A stretch of 64,000 nt of DNA from Gammaproteobacteria bacterium (GTDB lineage Bacteria; Pseudomonadota; Gammaproteobacteria; Steroidobacterales; Steroidobacteraceae): the NCBI GenBank assembly GCA_028293765.1, contig JAQGOG010000058.1:1-64000 (forward strand), in the 5' to 3' direction. Position numbers and translations under genes: made by a program. Of this stretch, positions 17,708 through 26,186 are shown one piece after another. The notes beneath the pieces were generated by a model. That model was not told where the DNA came from. It searched no databases and was given only the letters and a program-made list of their open reading frames with translations. Within the stretch, counting starts at the first letter, position 1; the number at the start of each line of letters is the position of its first letter.

Positions 17708-18550
17708 TTAGGGTCCCGACGGCTGCGTGCTGGGCAGGTGCTCGTTGAGATTGGGCAGACACTCCACTTCCGGGATATCGCTGTAGTCCATCCGCGTCCA
17801 GCGATGCGTGCTGTGCCACTCGCCCTTCCAGTTCTTGGGGTCCGTCATGATGGTCTCGACCTCGAGCGTGGTGCCCCGGTCGAGCAGTCGCATCCGCTCC
17901 ACCATCTCCAGCTGGTCGCTGATGGGCAGTCCCATGTCGATCCAATGCTGATTGGGCTCGAAGTACTTACTGTGCACGACGAGGGTGCTCCCCTCCCAAT
18001 GGCCGATGGACTCGCCATTGTAAGTTGAAATCGCAATGTCCGGATCGGTGTGGGGACGCCCGTCGAGGTAGATGATCCGCAGGCTGTTGGTGAAGCCGAA
18101 CATCATGTAGATGACCGTCGGCATCTGCACCATGCTGATCGGCCAGACGCGCGTCATGATCATCGGCATGCCCGCCGGATAGCATTGGCCGATGCTGTCG
18201 CGGTACGGATGGCCGGCCTTGCGTGCTTCCGCGGCCTCTTTCAGGGCCGTCTGCCCGGCCTCATAGAACTGCGGATACGGCGGCCCGTACATGAAGTCGG
18301 CGAACGCCCGGCGCAGGTCGATGAACCAGGTCCCCGTGAGATTGAATCCGGGCTTTGGACGCCGCTTCGCGAGATTTTGTGGTGCCAGCGCGCCGTAGTA
18401 GCCGTCGTGCTTGTGTGAAAGCTCGTCGATCCGCTCCTGCGTCAGGCCGGGCCGCGGTGCCTGTTGAGCGTCTGCGACCGCAGCCGCCAATGCGAGCACT
18501 GCGCCAAGCGTGATTCTCACGCGCGCACACTTCCTCGTACTTTTCCTCAC
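17708..18550 (-). CDS. Secreted GHWEG-type conserved protein (copy A)
   Basis: The 280-residue product begins at a GTG that overlaps the upstream stop in a GTGA arrangement, pointing to translational coupling; a second GTG at 18520 with a better-placed GAGGAAG site would give a cleaner signal peptide (MRITLGAVLALAAAVADAQ) and is a real alternative. The mature part has GFNLTGTWFIDL, CYPAGMPMIMTRVWPISMVQMPTVIYMMFGFTNSLRIIYLDGRPHTDPDIAISTYNGESIGHWEGSTLVVHS and a late ECLPNLN. This is the same scaffold as copies B and C, but the Gln/Arg motif around the middle is more hydrophobic. Biological role unknown. Confidence 0.75.
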   Translation of the reverse strand: MRKSTRKCARVRITLGAVLALAAAVADAQQAPRPGLTQERIDELSHKHDGYYGALAPQNLAKRRPKPGFNLTGTWFIDLRRAFADFMYGPPYPQFYEAGQTALKEAAEARKAGHPYRDSIGQCYPAGMPMIMTRVWPISMVQMPTVIYMMFGFTNSLRIIYLDGRPHTDPDIAISTYNGESIGHWEGSTLVVHSKYFEPNQHWIDMGLPISDQLEMVERMRLLDRGTTLEVETIMTDPKNWKGEWHSTHRWTRMDYSDIPEVECLPNLNEHLPSTQPSGP

Positions 18551-21500
18551 CGGCTGTCCTTCCCGGCGCTGCGCGCCCCGCTGCGGATGAAATCCAACAC
18601 CGGCGCCGAGAGTGACTCATCCGCGGTGCCGACGGCATAGGTTTCCGAAAGATGAGAATGCCCGGCCAGCCGCAGGCTGCGCACCGGCCTGCCGCTTTGC
18701 GCGCGTGCCTCGATCAGCCGTTGTGCCTCGGACTGGAACATATCCGGATCCAGCTCAGCGTAAGTCACGAATAATGGCGTCGCTGTTTTCAGCAGCCCTG
18801 GTAACGACGAACGCGCTGGATACTGCGAGACGTCCTCACCGTAGTAATCCTTCCACACCGATACCTTACCCCCGAGCTCGTAAAAACCGGAAGTCAGGAT
18901 CGCACCGGCAATGCCGGCGTCGTTGCCGGCGTTCACCTGGTGGGCAATATAGTCGGCTACGTGAGCCGCGCCGGAGGAATGACCCCACAGGAAAATCCGT
19001 CCGGGGTCGCCGCCGTAGTCGGCAACGTGCCCCTCGAGCCAGGCGATCAGCAGACTCAAATCCTCGATTCCTGCCGGCCATCGATACTGGGGCGCCAGGC
19101 GATAGTTGCTGTTGACCCCGAGCAATCCGTGCTTTGCCGCCCACAGCGCCACGTTGTCGTAAAATGGCGAGCCCGGTGTGTGCTTCGAGCCGCGGCTGAA
19201 ACCGCCGCCGTAGATGAATACCACGACGGCCCGGGGGACAGCGGGACGGGGTTGATCGGCGGATGAAAATACGTCGAGCACCTGCCGTTCGTCGGGCCCA
19301 TAAGCAATATCCCGGACGAGCGTAATGCCCTGATAGGGCTCCGTGGACTGCAAAGGCGCATACAGCACAGCCGTTCGCGGGCCCTCGACCTTCGGTCCGA
19401 TTTCGCGCAGGGCTGCGGCGATTCCGGGCGGCATGCCGCCTTTACCGGCGTCATTCGTCGCCAGTGCTGCTGTTACCCCCGCGTCAGCTGACGCCGCGAC
19501 CAGCGGAACGTCCGTGCGACCCGTAACTGGGTTTGGATAGTGGAACGGGACGTTGTAGACGGCGGGAAACATCGCGAACACCATCGTCGGCGGAGCATCC
19601 GGCGGCATTTCCACACTCGGGCCCGGCATGGCGCGACTTGCGCTTCTCGCCCACCCGCCGTCATAGCCTGCCGTGAGCGTGTTATAGGTATGGACCGACT
19701 TGAAGCGCCACACGCCGTCCTCCTTGACCGCTTCATTCTCGTACACCCCCGCGCCAATCGATGCGCGCGGGCCAAAGCTCATCTGCTGCAGTAACCGTAC
19801 CCGGATTTTCGCGCTCTGCCCATCGGCGGCAACATCGATGACCGGCTGCAGTTGCAGGTGGTTGCCGAGTCGTCCCGCGACCGGCCCTTCCTGTCCTCGG
19901 CCGAAGACTTTCAGGAGAAAGGCGCGCACGTGGTCCCGGCCCTGATAGACGCCGCGCTGTGCCAGCTCCAGCGAGCCATTGCGCGCAAACAGGTCGGCGA
20001 GGTCGTTCCACAGATTCTTGTCCAGGTAATAGCCGTAAGCGCTCTCGAGATTTTCCAGCTCGGCATAACTTTTCACACGCTCCACCTGCAGCTCGCTCCG
20101 AGCGAGTTCCGGCTCGATGTCGGCGGCCCGGAGCGCCGCCGTGGTCGCCTTGCGCGCGGGCATGAGTGCGGCAGCCGCATGCAGTTTGTCGGGTCCTCCC
20201 ACTGTGGGATAGTGAGGCGCCTCGCCAGTAACCGGATTGCGATAGTGATACGGCGGCACATAGGGCTCCGGGTAGACCCCGTAGCTTTCCGTCGGCGGCC
20301 GGTCGGGCGGCAGCGCGGTGCTGGGCCCCGGAGCCGCTTGAGCATTCTTCGCCCAGCCCTGGTCGTAATCGGTGCTGACGGTCGGATAGAAATGCAGTGA
20401 CTTGAACTTCCAGAGGCCATGGTCCTTCACGTAGGTGTTTTCGTACACACCTTCGCTCCAGGCGCCCTGCTTCTGATACTCGCCGGTCATCGCCAGCTCC
20501 CGGCTGCGGCAATACGCCGTCGTACCGTCGGGCGCTACGTCGACGAGCGTCTGCAACTGAATGTGGTCGCTCAACCGGCCGGCGCTCAAACCCTCGGGGC
20601 CCAGGAGATCGAGAAACTGGCGCACCCGTGGCTTACCGGCGTACACGCCGGCCAAGCCGATCTCGATCGTCCCGTCGGCGGCGAACAGGTCGGCGACCTG
20701 ATCCCACATCGCGCGATCGACGTAGTAGCCGTAAATGCGTTGCAGGTTTTCGATCGACTGTTCGTCCTGCAGGAGCGTCGCGCGGCGGGCGAGATCTGCA
20801 AGCCGCGTACGGGTATCGCTACGCCGGGCGCCGCCGCTGTCGTATGAAGACGGAGTTGTCCACGCGCTTGCAGACGCAGTCGTACCCGGATTGCCGTAAT
20901 GGAACGGCGCTATGCAAGCCGCCGGAAATCCGTCACATTCCATCTTCCGTTCGCGATCCGGCGGATACGGGAGCGCTCGCCGACCGGCGCTACCCGCGGG
21001 CCGCGGCGTTTCCGGAGCAATCCATCCGGTCTGATATGGAGCTCCGAAGCCCGAGTAGTAATCGAGAGTGTGGATCTTCCAGACACCGTGATCCTTCAGG
21101 TAGGTGATCTCGTAAATGCCCTCGGCCCACATCGCGTTGCCGCCATAGCTGCCGATCATCGCCAACGCGCGCCACCGGCCCTGCGCCGAGTGGCCTCCCG
21201 GCTCGAGGTGAACCACCGGCTGAACATTCATGTGGTTGTATAGCCGGCCCCGTCCCAACCCAAGCTCGCCCACCTTGACGGCGCCGACATTCATGTAGAG
21301 GTGTTTGCGTATGCTCGCTCGGCCGACAAATACCCCGGCCGGATAGTTGGCAACAGCGTCGTCCGTGAAGAGAACAGACAGGTCTTCCCACATTCCCTTA
21401 TCGAGGTAATAGCCGTAAGCGCGCTGCAGCTTCTTGATCGCGAGGATGTCCTCGCCGGCAGCGATCCCGGCCTCCAGCCGATCGAGGCGCGGCTGCAGAT

Positions 21501-21597
21501 CGGCAGCGGCGGTCGCCGCGCGCGCCCGAGGCGCTTCCATCGAACAAATTACCGCAGTGATGGTGGCAAACGCCGCCGCCGCGAATTTGCGTCGCAT
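18547..21597 (-). CDS. Exported fusion: three SnoaL-like domains plus alpha/beta-hydrolase
   Basis: From ATG 21597 (GGAGGGGG site) the product has 1016 residues with a signal peptide (RRKFAAAAFATITAVICSM). Three SnoaL/NTF2-like domains follow at roughly 30-230, 250-460 and 490-700, each with YGYY(L/V)D(K/R) after a short helix, a central Y-x-G/R strand and a late V-K-(D/E)-(D/H)-G-(V/L)-W-(K/R) strand. Each ends in a tail with HY or FHY then NP(V/G). The C-terminal 280 residues are an alpha/beta-hydrolase of the esterase/carboxylesterase type: VVFIYGGGFSRGS (oxyanion site with Tyr in place of the usual His), nucleophile elbow WGHSSGA, Asp in YAELDPDMF and His in GHSHLSE. It probably cleaves an ester in the periplasm. 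The triple repeat is unusual. Confidence 0.8.
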   Translation of the reverse strand: MRRKFAAAAFATITAVICSMEAPRARAATAAADLQPRLDRLEAGIAAGEDILAIKKLQRAYGYYLDKGMWEDLSVLFTDDAVANYPAGVFVGRASIRKHLYMNVGAVKVGELGLGRGRLYNHMNVQPVVHLEPGGHSAQGRWRALAMIGSYGGNAMWAEGIYEITYLKDHGVWKIHTLDYYSGFGAPYQTGWIAPETPRPAGSAGRRALPYPPDRERKMECDGFPAACIAPFHYGNPGTTASASAWTTPSSYDSGGARRSDTRTRLADLARRATLLQDEQSIENLQRIYGYYVDRAMWDQVADLFAADGTIEIGLAGVYAGKPRVRQFLDLLGPEGLSAGRLSDHIQLQTLVDVAPDGTTAYCRSRELAMTGEYQKQGAWSEGVYENTYVKDHGLWKFKSLHFYPTVSTDYDQGWAKNAQAAPGPSTALPPDRPPTESYGVYPEPYVPPYHYRNPVTGEAPHYPTVGGPDKLHAAAALMPARKATTAALRAADIEPELARSELQVERVKSYAELENLESAYGYYLDKNLWNDLADLFARNGSLELAQRGVYQGRDHVRAFLLKVFGRGQEGPVAGRLGNHLQLQPVIDVAADGQSAKIRVRLLQQMSFGPRASIGAGVYENEAVKEDGVWRFKSVHTYNTLTAGYDGGWARSASRAMPGPSVEMPPDAPPTMVFAMFPAVYNVPFHYPNPVTGRTDVPLVAASADAGVTAALATNDAGKGGMPPGIAAALREIGPKVEGPRTAVLYAPLQSTEPYQGITLVRDIAYGPDERQVLDVFSSADQPRPAVPRAVVVFIYGGGFSRGSKHTPGSPFYDNVALWAAKHGLLGVNSNYRLAPQYRWPAGIEDLSLLIAWLEGHVADYGGDPGRIFLWGHSSGAAHVADYIAHQVNAGNDAGIAGAILTSGFYELGGKVSVWKDYYGEDVSQYPARSSLPGLLKTATPLFVTYAELDPDMFQSEAQRLIEARAQSGRPVRSLRLAGHSHLSETYAVGTADESLSAPVLDFIRSGARSAGKDSR

Positions 21598-21629
21598 GAG
21601 TCCCCCTCCCTGTCGTTCGGCGAAAGAAG

Positions 21630-21962
21630 CTAGCTCACCCACAATCGATCGATGAGAGGGGCCTTCTCCCAGGACGCCACGTCAGCCTGCACACATGCGT
21701 GGGGAATCGGATGCGCGTACCGCGGCCAATGTCCCCACATGTCATCGACATGCCACAGTTCGCTGGAGTCGACGGCTGCGCTCGGCAATGCGGGCGCAGC
21801 AGCGGTAGAGCTATGGGCCTTCTGCGAGGTTTGCTCGGACGACAGCGGCGCGACCCCGCTCACGATCAGAGCACCTGCGGCGATGCCTGCGTGGCTTAGG
21901 AATGTCCGACGGTCGAGCGTCTGACTCGGACAGTGGACAATCGCGTCTGACTTCGAGGTCAT
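21630..21962 (-). CDS. Small Tat-exported protein of unknown function
   Basis: The 110-residue product carries a Tat-like signal (LDRRTFLSHAGIAAGALIVSG, residues 16-36), an Ala/Ser-rich linker and a short mature region with WHVDDMWGHWPRYAHPIPHACVQADVASWEKAP. The His/Trp/Cys-rich core suggests metal or cofactor binding, but no family was recognised. Its ATG overlaps the carotenoid oxygenase stop (ATGA), so the two are translationally coupled, and the SnoaL-esterase follows after 32 bases. A Tat signal on such a small protein suggests that it is exported folded or carries a bound partner. Confidence 0.65.
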   Translation of the reverse strand: MTSKSDAIVHCPSQTLDRRTFLSHAGIAAGALIVSGVAPLSSEQTSQKAHSSTAAAPALPSAAVDSSELWHVDDMWGHWPRYAHPIPHACVQADVASWEKAPLIDRLWVS

Positions 21963-23404
21963 ACGAGTGGGTCCTTGATGGGTGGTAGAGCGGACTGAGG
22001 AAACCAGTTCGTGTGTGTGCCGCTCCGAAGTCTGAAGGGTAACTTCACCGTCGCGATCACGCCTTCCTCGAGCCTCTGCGCGTCCGCGATAATGAGATCA
22101 GAGGTAGCCGACTCGTAATTGCTCGCGATCGCCATCACGTAACCGTCGCCCTCCCCCTTGGCGTTCTTGCGCGGCACGAAGCAGCTTTCCTGCAAGCTCA
22201 CCACGGGCTCGACGGGACACTGCTTGATCTCTCCAGTCCTTACGTCGAGGCGTTGCAAGACGTTCGACATGAAAGGACCCATTCGACTCAATGCCGGCGC
22301 ACGCTGTGTGTCCGCAGGTTTGCTCGGGTCGCGGCTGCTGAGGAAGGCGTAGCGATAATCGAGCGACAGAAAACGATCATCCATCCGCGGCAGGAACCCC
22401 GGTGTCCTCGAGACGACCTCCTCGTCGAAAGTGTCCTTCCTGGATTTGAGGTCGAAAGTCCAGCGCCGGATCTGGGACGGATCGCGCTCGCCGCTCGAGG
22501 TGGGCAACTCCATGGTGATCTTGCTGCCACGGTCGGTCGCATTCAGGAAATGCAGGGTGTTGCGCGCGGGCCCCTTGTACCAGCGCACGTCTTTTGCCGC
22601 ACCGTCGCGCGGCAGAACACCGATCATGGTCGGGAGGCTCCCATCCCACTCCCACATCGGCTCGCCTCTTTTCAGCCGCTCGAGGCTCGTCGTGCGCGCG
22701 ATCACTGGAATCAGCACATGTTTCTGCGTGATTGCGATGTCGTGAATGATCCCGAGATACGGCGACGTAAGCCAGACCTCCTTCACGACCTCACCCTGCG
22801 GATTCATCGTGTAGACCGCGATGTCCTTCGACAGATCGCCCTTCGCCTGGTAGCCGTAGGCGATCATCTCTCCCGTGAGGGGGTCGATCTTCGGATGGGC
22901 GGACATGGTCTTCGCGGTGTACTTGCCATTGAAGTCCCAGACGCCCAGCGTTTCAAGGGTGTGCGGATCCACGCTGTAGGGAAGTGAATCTTCCTTCAAC
23001 GCGAACAACTTGCCACCGTGCCAATATATGTGCGTGTTCGCGGCGGACCGATTGAGGTCCGCGACACTCGGATCATCCGTGAAGCGGTTCCGGTAGACGC
23101 CGTACAGGCGCCGGCGCGCCTGTCGCTCTGCCATGAGACGCGCGGTCTTGACGTAGCGGCCCTTGTAGTCCACGGAGCCGTTCGCAAACCGGAGGCGGCT
23201 GATATGCCCGTCGCCGTTGAATCCGGTCATCCATTCGTTAGCCGGCGGCCGGTACTCGAAATCGCATTGCATCCGGTAGAACGTGCCTTCGATGTCGGTC
23301 GGCACCTTTCCCCAGACCTCGCAGTCGTACACGTCGGCCTCGAACCGGGTCGGGCTGTTGAAGCCCGGTGGAAACATCGGATGACCCCTGAAATCCACTG
23401 TCAT
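21959..23404 (-). CDS. Carotenoid/stilbene cleavage oxygenase 1 (RPE65 family)
   Basis: The 481-residue product from ATG 23404 (AAGGAG site overlapping the receptor's stop) is a non-heme iron dioxygenase that splits C=C bonds. The four His ligands are visible at H170 (SAHPKID), H221 (GIIHDIA), H285 (RNTLHFLNA) and H464 (SGTHTNW). The YRN Tyr (Y104) and the LKE Lys (K137), which in lignostilbene dioxygenases hold the substrate's 4-hydroxyl, are conserved, favouring a phenolic stilbene or phenylpropanoid over a carotenoid. The acidic residue present in paralogue 2 (GEFPRIDER) is replaced here (GFLPRMDDR). No signal peptide, so cytoplasmic. It lies directly after a TonB receptor gene. Confidence 0.88.
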   Translation of the reverse strand: MTVDFRGHPMFPPGFNSPTRFEADVYDCEVWGKVPTDIEGTFYRMQCDFEYRPPANEWMTGFNGDGHISRLRFANGSVDYKGRYVKTARLMAERQARRRLYGVYRNRFTDDPSVADLNRSAANTHIYWHGGKLFALKEDSLPYSVDPHTLETLGVWDFNGKYTAKTMSAHPKIDPLTGEMIAYGYQAKGDLSKDIAVYTMNPQGEVVKEVWLTSPYLGIIHDIAITQKHVLIPVIARTTSLERLKRGEPMWEWDGSLPTMIGVLPRDGAAKDVRWYKGPARNTLHFLNATDRGSKITMELPTSSGERDPSQIRRWTFDLKSRKDTFDEEVVSRTPGFLPRMDDRFLSLDYRYAFLSSRDPSKPADTQRAPALSRMGPFMSNVLQRLDVRTGEIKQCPVEPVVSLQESCFVPRKNAKGEGDGYVMAIASNYESATSDLIIADAQRLEEGVIATVKLPFRLRSGTHTNWFPQSALPPIKDPLV

Positions 23405-23415
23405 GACGATTCTCC

Positions 23416-25947
23416 TTAGAAATCCTTCTTGAACGTAACCATCCATTCCCGCGGCATGCCCGGCGTGCCGACACGGGCGGATGCCGGCACGTAACCGCTG
23501 CCTGAGGGATTGACTACGGTTGCCGCGCCCAGCTGCTGCCAGTAGAACTTGTTGAAGATATTCGTGCCCGCGAAGGAGAGCTCCCATTTCGCGTCCCGGG
23601 GGCTGTATGTCATCCGAGCATTGAACAGGCTGTAGCCGGGGACGATCCAGTCGGGCCGGAGCTGCGGCAGACGCAGCGGACCGTTGGTCTGATACGACTG
23701 ATAGAACCAGTCGAGCCGGGGTGTGAGCGTGCCGGCCGAACCGAGCGCGATGCCGTACTGGGCTCCCCCGCTCATGCTCAATTCCGGCTGTTGCTTCACG
23801 GAAGGGTCCACATAGGAGGGATCCGCAGGATTGGAGATCTTGTTGCGCAGACGGTTGAATCCAACCGAGTAGTTGAGAGCGAGCCGGTCGATCGGGTTCG
23901 CGCTCACCTGGATCTCGAGCCCGCGTATGACGGCGGGAACCGCCGTGTACACGAACCATGGGGAGATACCGCGAGTGCCCTGGAGAGGCGTCCCTGGCGG
24001 ACACAGAGCGCCATTCAACAGGTAAGGCCTCCCCGCGTCTGGATCGGACGCGAGATTGCACTGGGATGCGAGCACCAGATTGAGGTGCTTTTGATAATTC
24101 ATGTAGAACACCGCGGTGTTTACACGCAGCCGGTGATCGAGCATCTCCATCTTTGCGCCGAGTTCGTAGTTGATACCCTGCTCGCCTGGAACCTCCACGA
24201 GCTGGCCGACCGTGGAGGGGCGCGGGTTGAACCCGGGCGAGCGGAACCCGGTCGCCACGGAACCGTAGAACAACAAGTCGCGGGTGGCCTGAAAATCCAC
24301 GCTGCCATTATAGTCGAAGCGGGCCGCGCTGATTCCCTTCGGGTACGGCAGGACGATCTGGTTGTAGTGCTGAAAGAGGTTGGACTTGCGCTCGTCGGTA
24401 TGGCGGACCCCGGCGGACACCGACCACTGCTGCGTCAGCTTGTAATTCGTGTGGAGGAACGCGGATTTGTTCTTGTCCGTGTAGTAGTCGTTGGCGATGA
24501 AATTCTGCAGGATGCCGTTCGGAAAAAACGGCAGCAGGGGCGCCGCGTAAGCGTCGAAATTCGTCGGGTAGTAGTCGCGATCTCGCGAGTTGTAGTAGAA
24601 CAGCCCGGTGGTCCAGTCCAGCCGGTCCGCGAATGACGTGCCGGCCAGCTGAAATTCGCCCTGGTACTGGCGGTGCTCCTGCTGGTTGTACGTCTGCTGG
24701 AGCCCGAAGGGCGTCAGGTCACTGTCGTTGATCCAGTTCGCCTGATAAGTGCGGTACGCCAGGATGAGCTTGGCGTGCAGTCTGGTCGTGATCTCGTAGT
24801 CGGCCGTGGCCGAGTCGCCCCAGGCGGTGAGCAGCTGCCGCGGGTTGTACTGCTGTCCCGTGACGACATCGCCGAACGTGGCATAATTGTCCCACACGCT
24901 CGGCGAGTTGAATCGATTGTCGCACGTGAAGCAGACGCCGAACTTTGGCCGGACCACGGTGTTATTGTAATTGTTGTTGAATGTGTCGGTTGGACCGCCA
25001 TAGCGGGTGAGCAGCGCCTGCAAAGGCGGATCGTCATCCTGCTTCGTGTAGTCCCCGTCGATGTTGATCTCCAGATCCGACGTGGCCAGCCAGCGCAGCT
25101 TGAGCCGGGCGCCCTGATGATTGTAGCCGCCCAGAGAGCCGAGCGCGCAGCCGTTCCCCTGAACCGGATTCACCGTCAGCGGCAGGCTCCCGGAGAGTTG
25201 CGGCGTGCCCTGCAGCGCCATCTCGCAGGCGAAATCCAGGGATTTGCCGATGCCCTCCTCACGTCTGGAAACCCCGACGAGCCGCGCGAACAGCTTCTGA
25301 TCGATGAGCGCGAAGTCGCCCACCGCCTTGATGTCGACGCGCCGGTGCTGTCCGTAGGTTGCCTCGATCGATCCCGTGTCATCACCCTTCGGCTTGGTCG
25401 AGATGAGGCGAATGGCGCCCCCGAGACTGTTCTTGCCGAACAGAGTCCCCTGCGGGCCGTTCAGCACTTCCACGCGCGCCAGGTCCGCCAGGTCCATCGA
25501 CGAACCGGTCATCGAGCCGTGATAGACGTCATCGACATAGATCGCAACGGCCGGCTCGAACGAGTAGCTGAAATCGATTTGAGTGATGCCGCGCAATCCG
25601 ATCGTCTCGGTAGGCCCATAGTTGCTGACCGGCTGACGGAAGTAGGCATTCGGAACCGCCAGCCCCAGGTCGTTGACGTTCGTGAACTGGCGCTCGTCGA
25701 GATCCGCCGTGGTAAGAGCGGTAATGGCCAGCGGAGTTGACTGCAGGTCCTCCGCTCTGTAGCGCGCGGTCACGACCACCTCCTCCAGTCCGCCGGTCTG
25801 CGCCTGCTGCGCGAGCACCGGAACTGCGACGAGCCCTGGCGCGCCAACCGCGGCAAGCATCAGTAACCGCAGCGGAATCCGCCGCACCCGAAAACGCTGC
25901 GCCCCGATGTGGGCCGCAGACCACCCCGACCTCAACTTCCCGGCCAT
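23416..25947 (-). CDS. TonB-dependent receptor heading the oxygenase locus
   Basis: Translation from ATG 25947 (GGGGGGG site) gives 843 residues. The signal core is LRLLMLAAVGAPGLVAVPVLAQ, then LEEVVVTARYRAEDLQSTPLAITAL, the usual plug start, and LNGPQGTLFGKNSLGGAIRLIS, the plug motif of FecA/IroN-like receptors of sphingomonad and Steroidobacter type. The barrel ends EWMVTFKKDF with terminal Phe. Co-transcription with a stilbene-type oxygenase and exported hydrolase suggests import of the substrate of those enzymes, for instance a plant phenolic dimer or glycoside; this is inference. Divergent from a PQQ-dehydrogenase gene, 239 bases apart. Confidence 0.9.
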   Translation of the reverse strand: MAGKLRSGWSAAHIGAQRFRVRRIPLRLLMLAAVGAPGLVAVPVLAQQAQTGGLEEVVVTARYRAEDLQSTPLAITALTTADLDERQFTNVNDLGLAVPNAYFRQPVSNYGPTETIGLRGITQIDFSYSFEPAVAIYVDDVYHGSMTGSSMDLADLARVEVLNGPQGTLFGKNSLGGAIRLISTKPKGDDTGSIEATYGQHRRVDIKAVGDFALIDQKLFARLVGVSRREEGIGKSLDFACEMALQGTPQLSGSLPLTVNPVQGNGCALGSLGGYNHQGARLKLRWLATSDLEINIDGDYTKQDDDPPLQALLTRYGGPTDTFNNNYNNTVVRPKFGVCFTCDNRFNSPSVWDNYATFGDVVTGQQYNPRQLLTAWGDSATADYEITTRLHAKLILAYRTYQANWINDSDLTPFGLQQTYNQQEHRQYQGEFQLAGTSFADRLDWTTGLFYYNSRDRDYYPTNFDAYAAPLLPFFPNGILQNFIANDYYTDKNKSAFLHTNYKLTQQWSVSAGVRHTDERKSNLFQHYNQIVLPYPKGISAARFDYNGSVDFQATRDLLFYGSVATGFRSPGFNPRPSTVGQLVEVPGEQGINYELGAKMEMLDHRLRVNTAVFYMNYQKHLNLVLASQCNLASDPDAGRPYLLNGALCPPGTPLQGTRGISPWFVYTAVPAVIRGLEIQVSANPIDRLALNYSVGFNRLRNKISNPADPSYVDPSVKQQPELSMSGGAQYGIALGSAGTLTPRLDWFYQSYQTNGPLRLPQLRPDWIVPGYSLFNARMTYSPRDAKWELSFAGTNIFNKFYWQQLGAATVVNPSGSGYVPASARVGTPGMPREWMVTFKKDF

Positions 25948-26186
25948 AGGTTCCCCCCCCAATGCAACCTGTCCATGCGGCGGAAGCGGCATGCGTCTTG
26001 TTGTTCTGACACGCCGTTCCCGCTACTTGTGTTGGAGTCTCGGTCACTACCGGGCACCTCCACAAGGAATAACAATAGTGACGTTTCGTGAAAGATCGGA
26101 CAGCACATCCACGCCAGGCGCGGTTGGCAATTGCGCGCTCGGCGTCATAGAGTCCACGTCGACTGAGAGTCACGAAGGGGGCTGCA

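Noticed and set aside
23405-24061. Upstream extension of carotenoid oxygenase 1
   Set aside because: It overlaps the receptor gene on the same strand in another frame; the ATG at 23404 with AAGGAG matches the family start.
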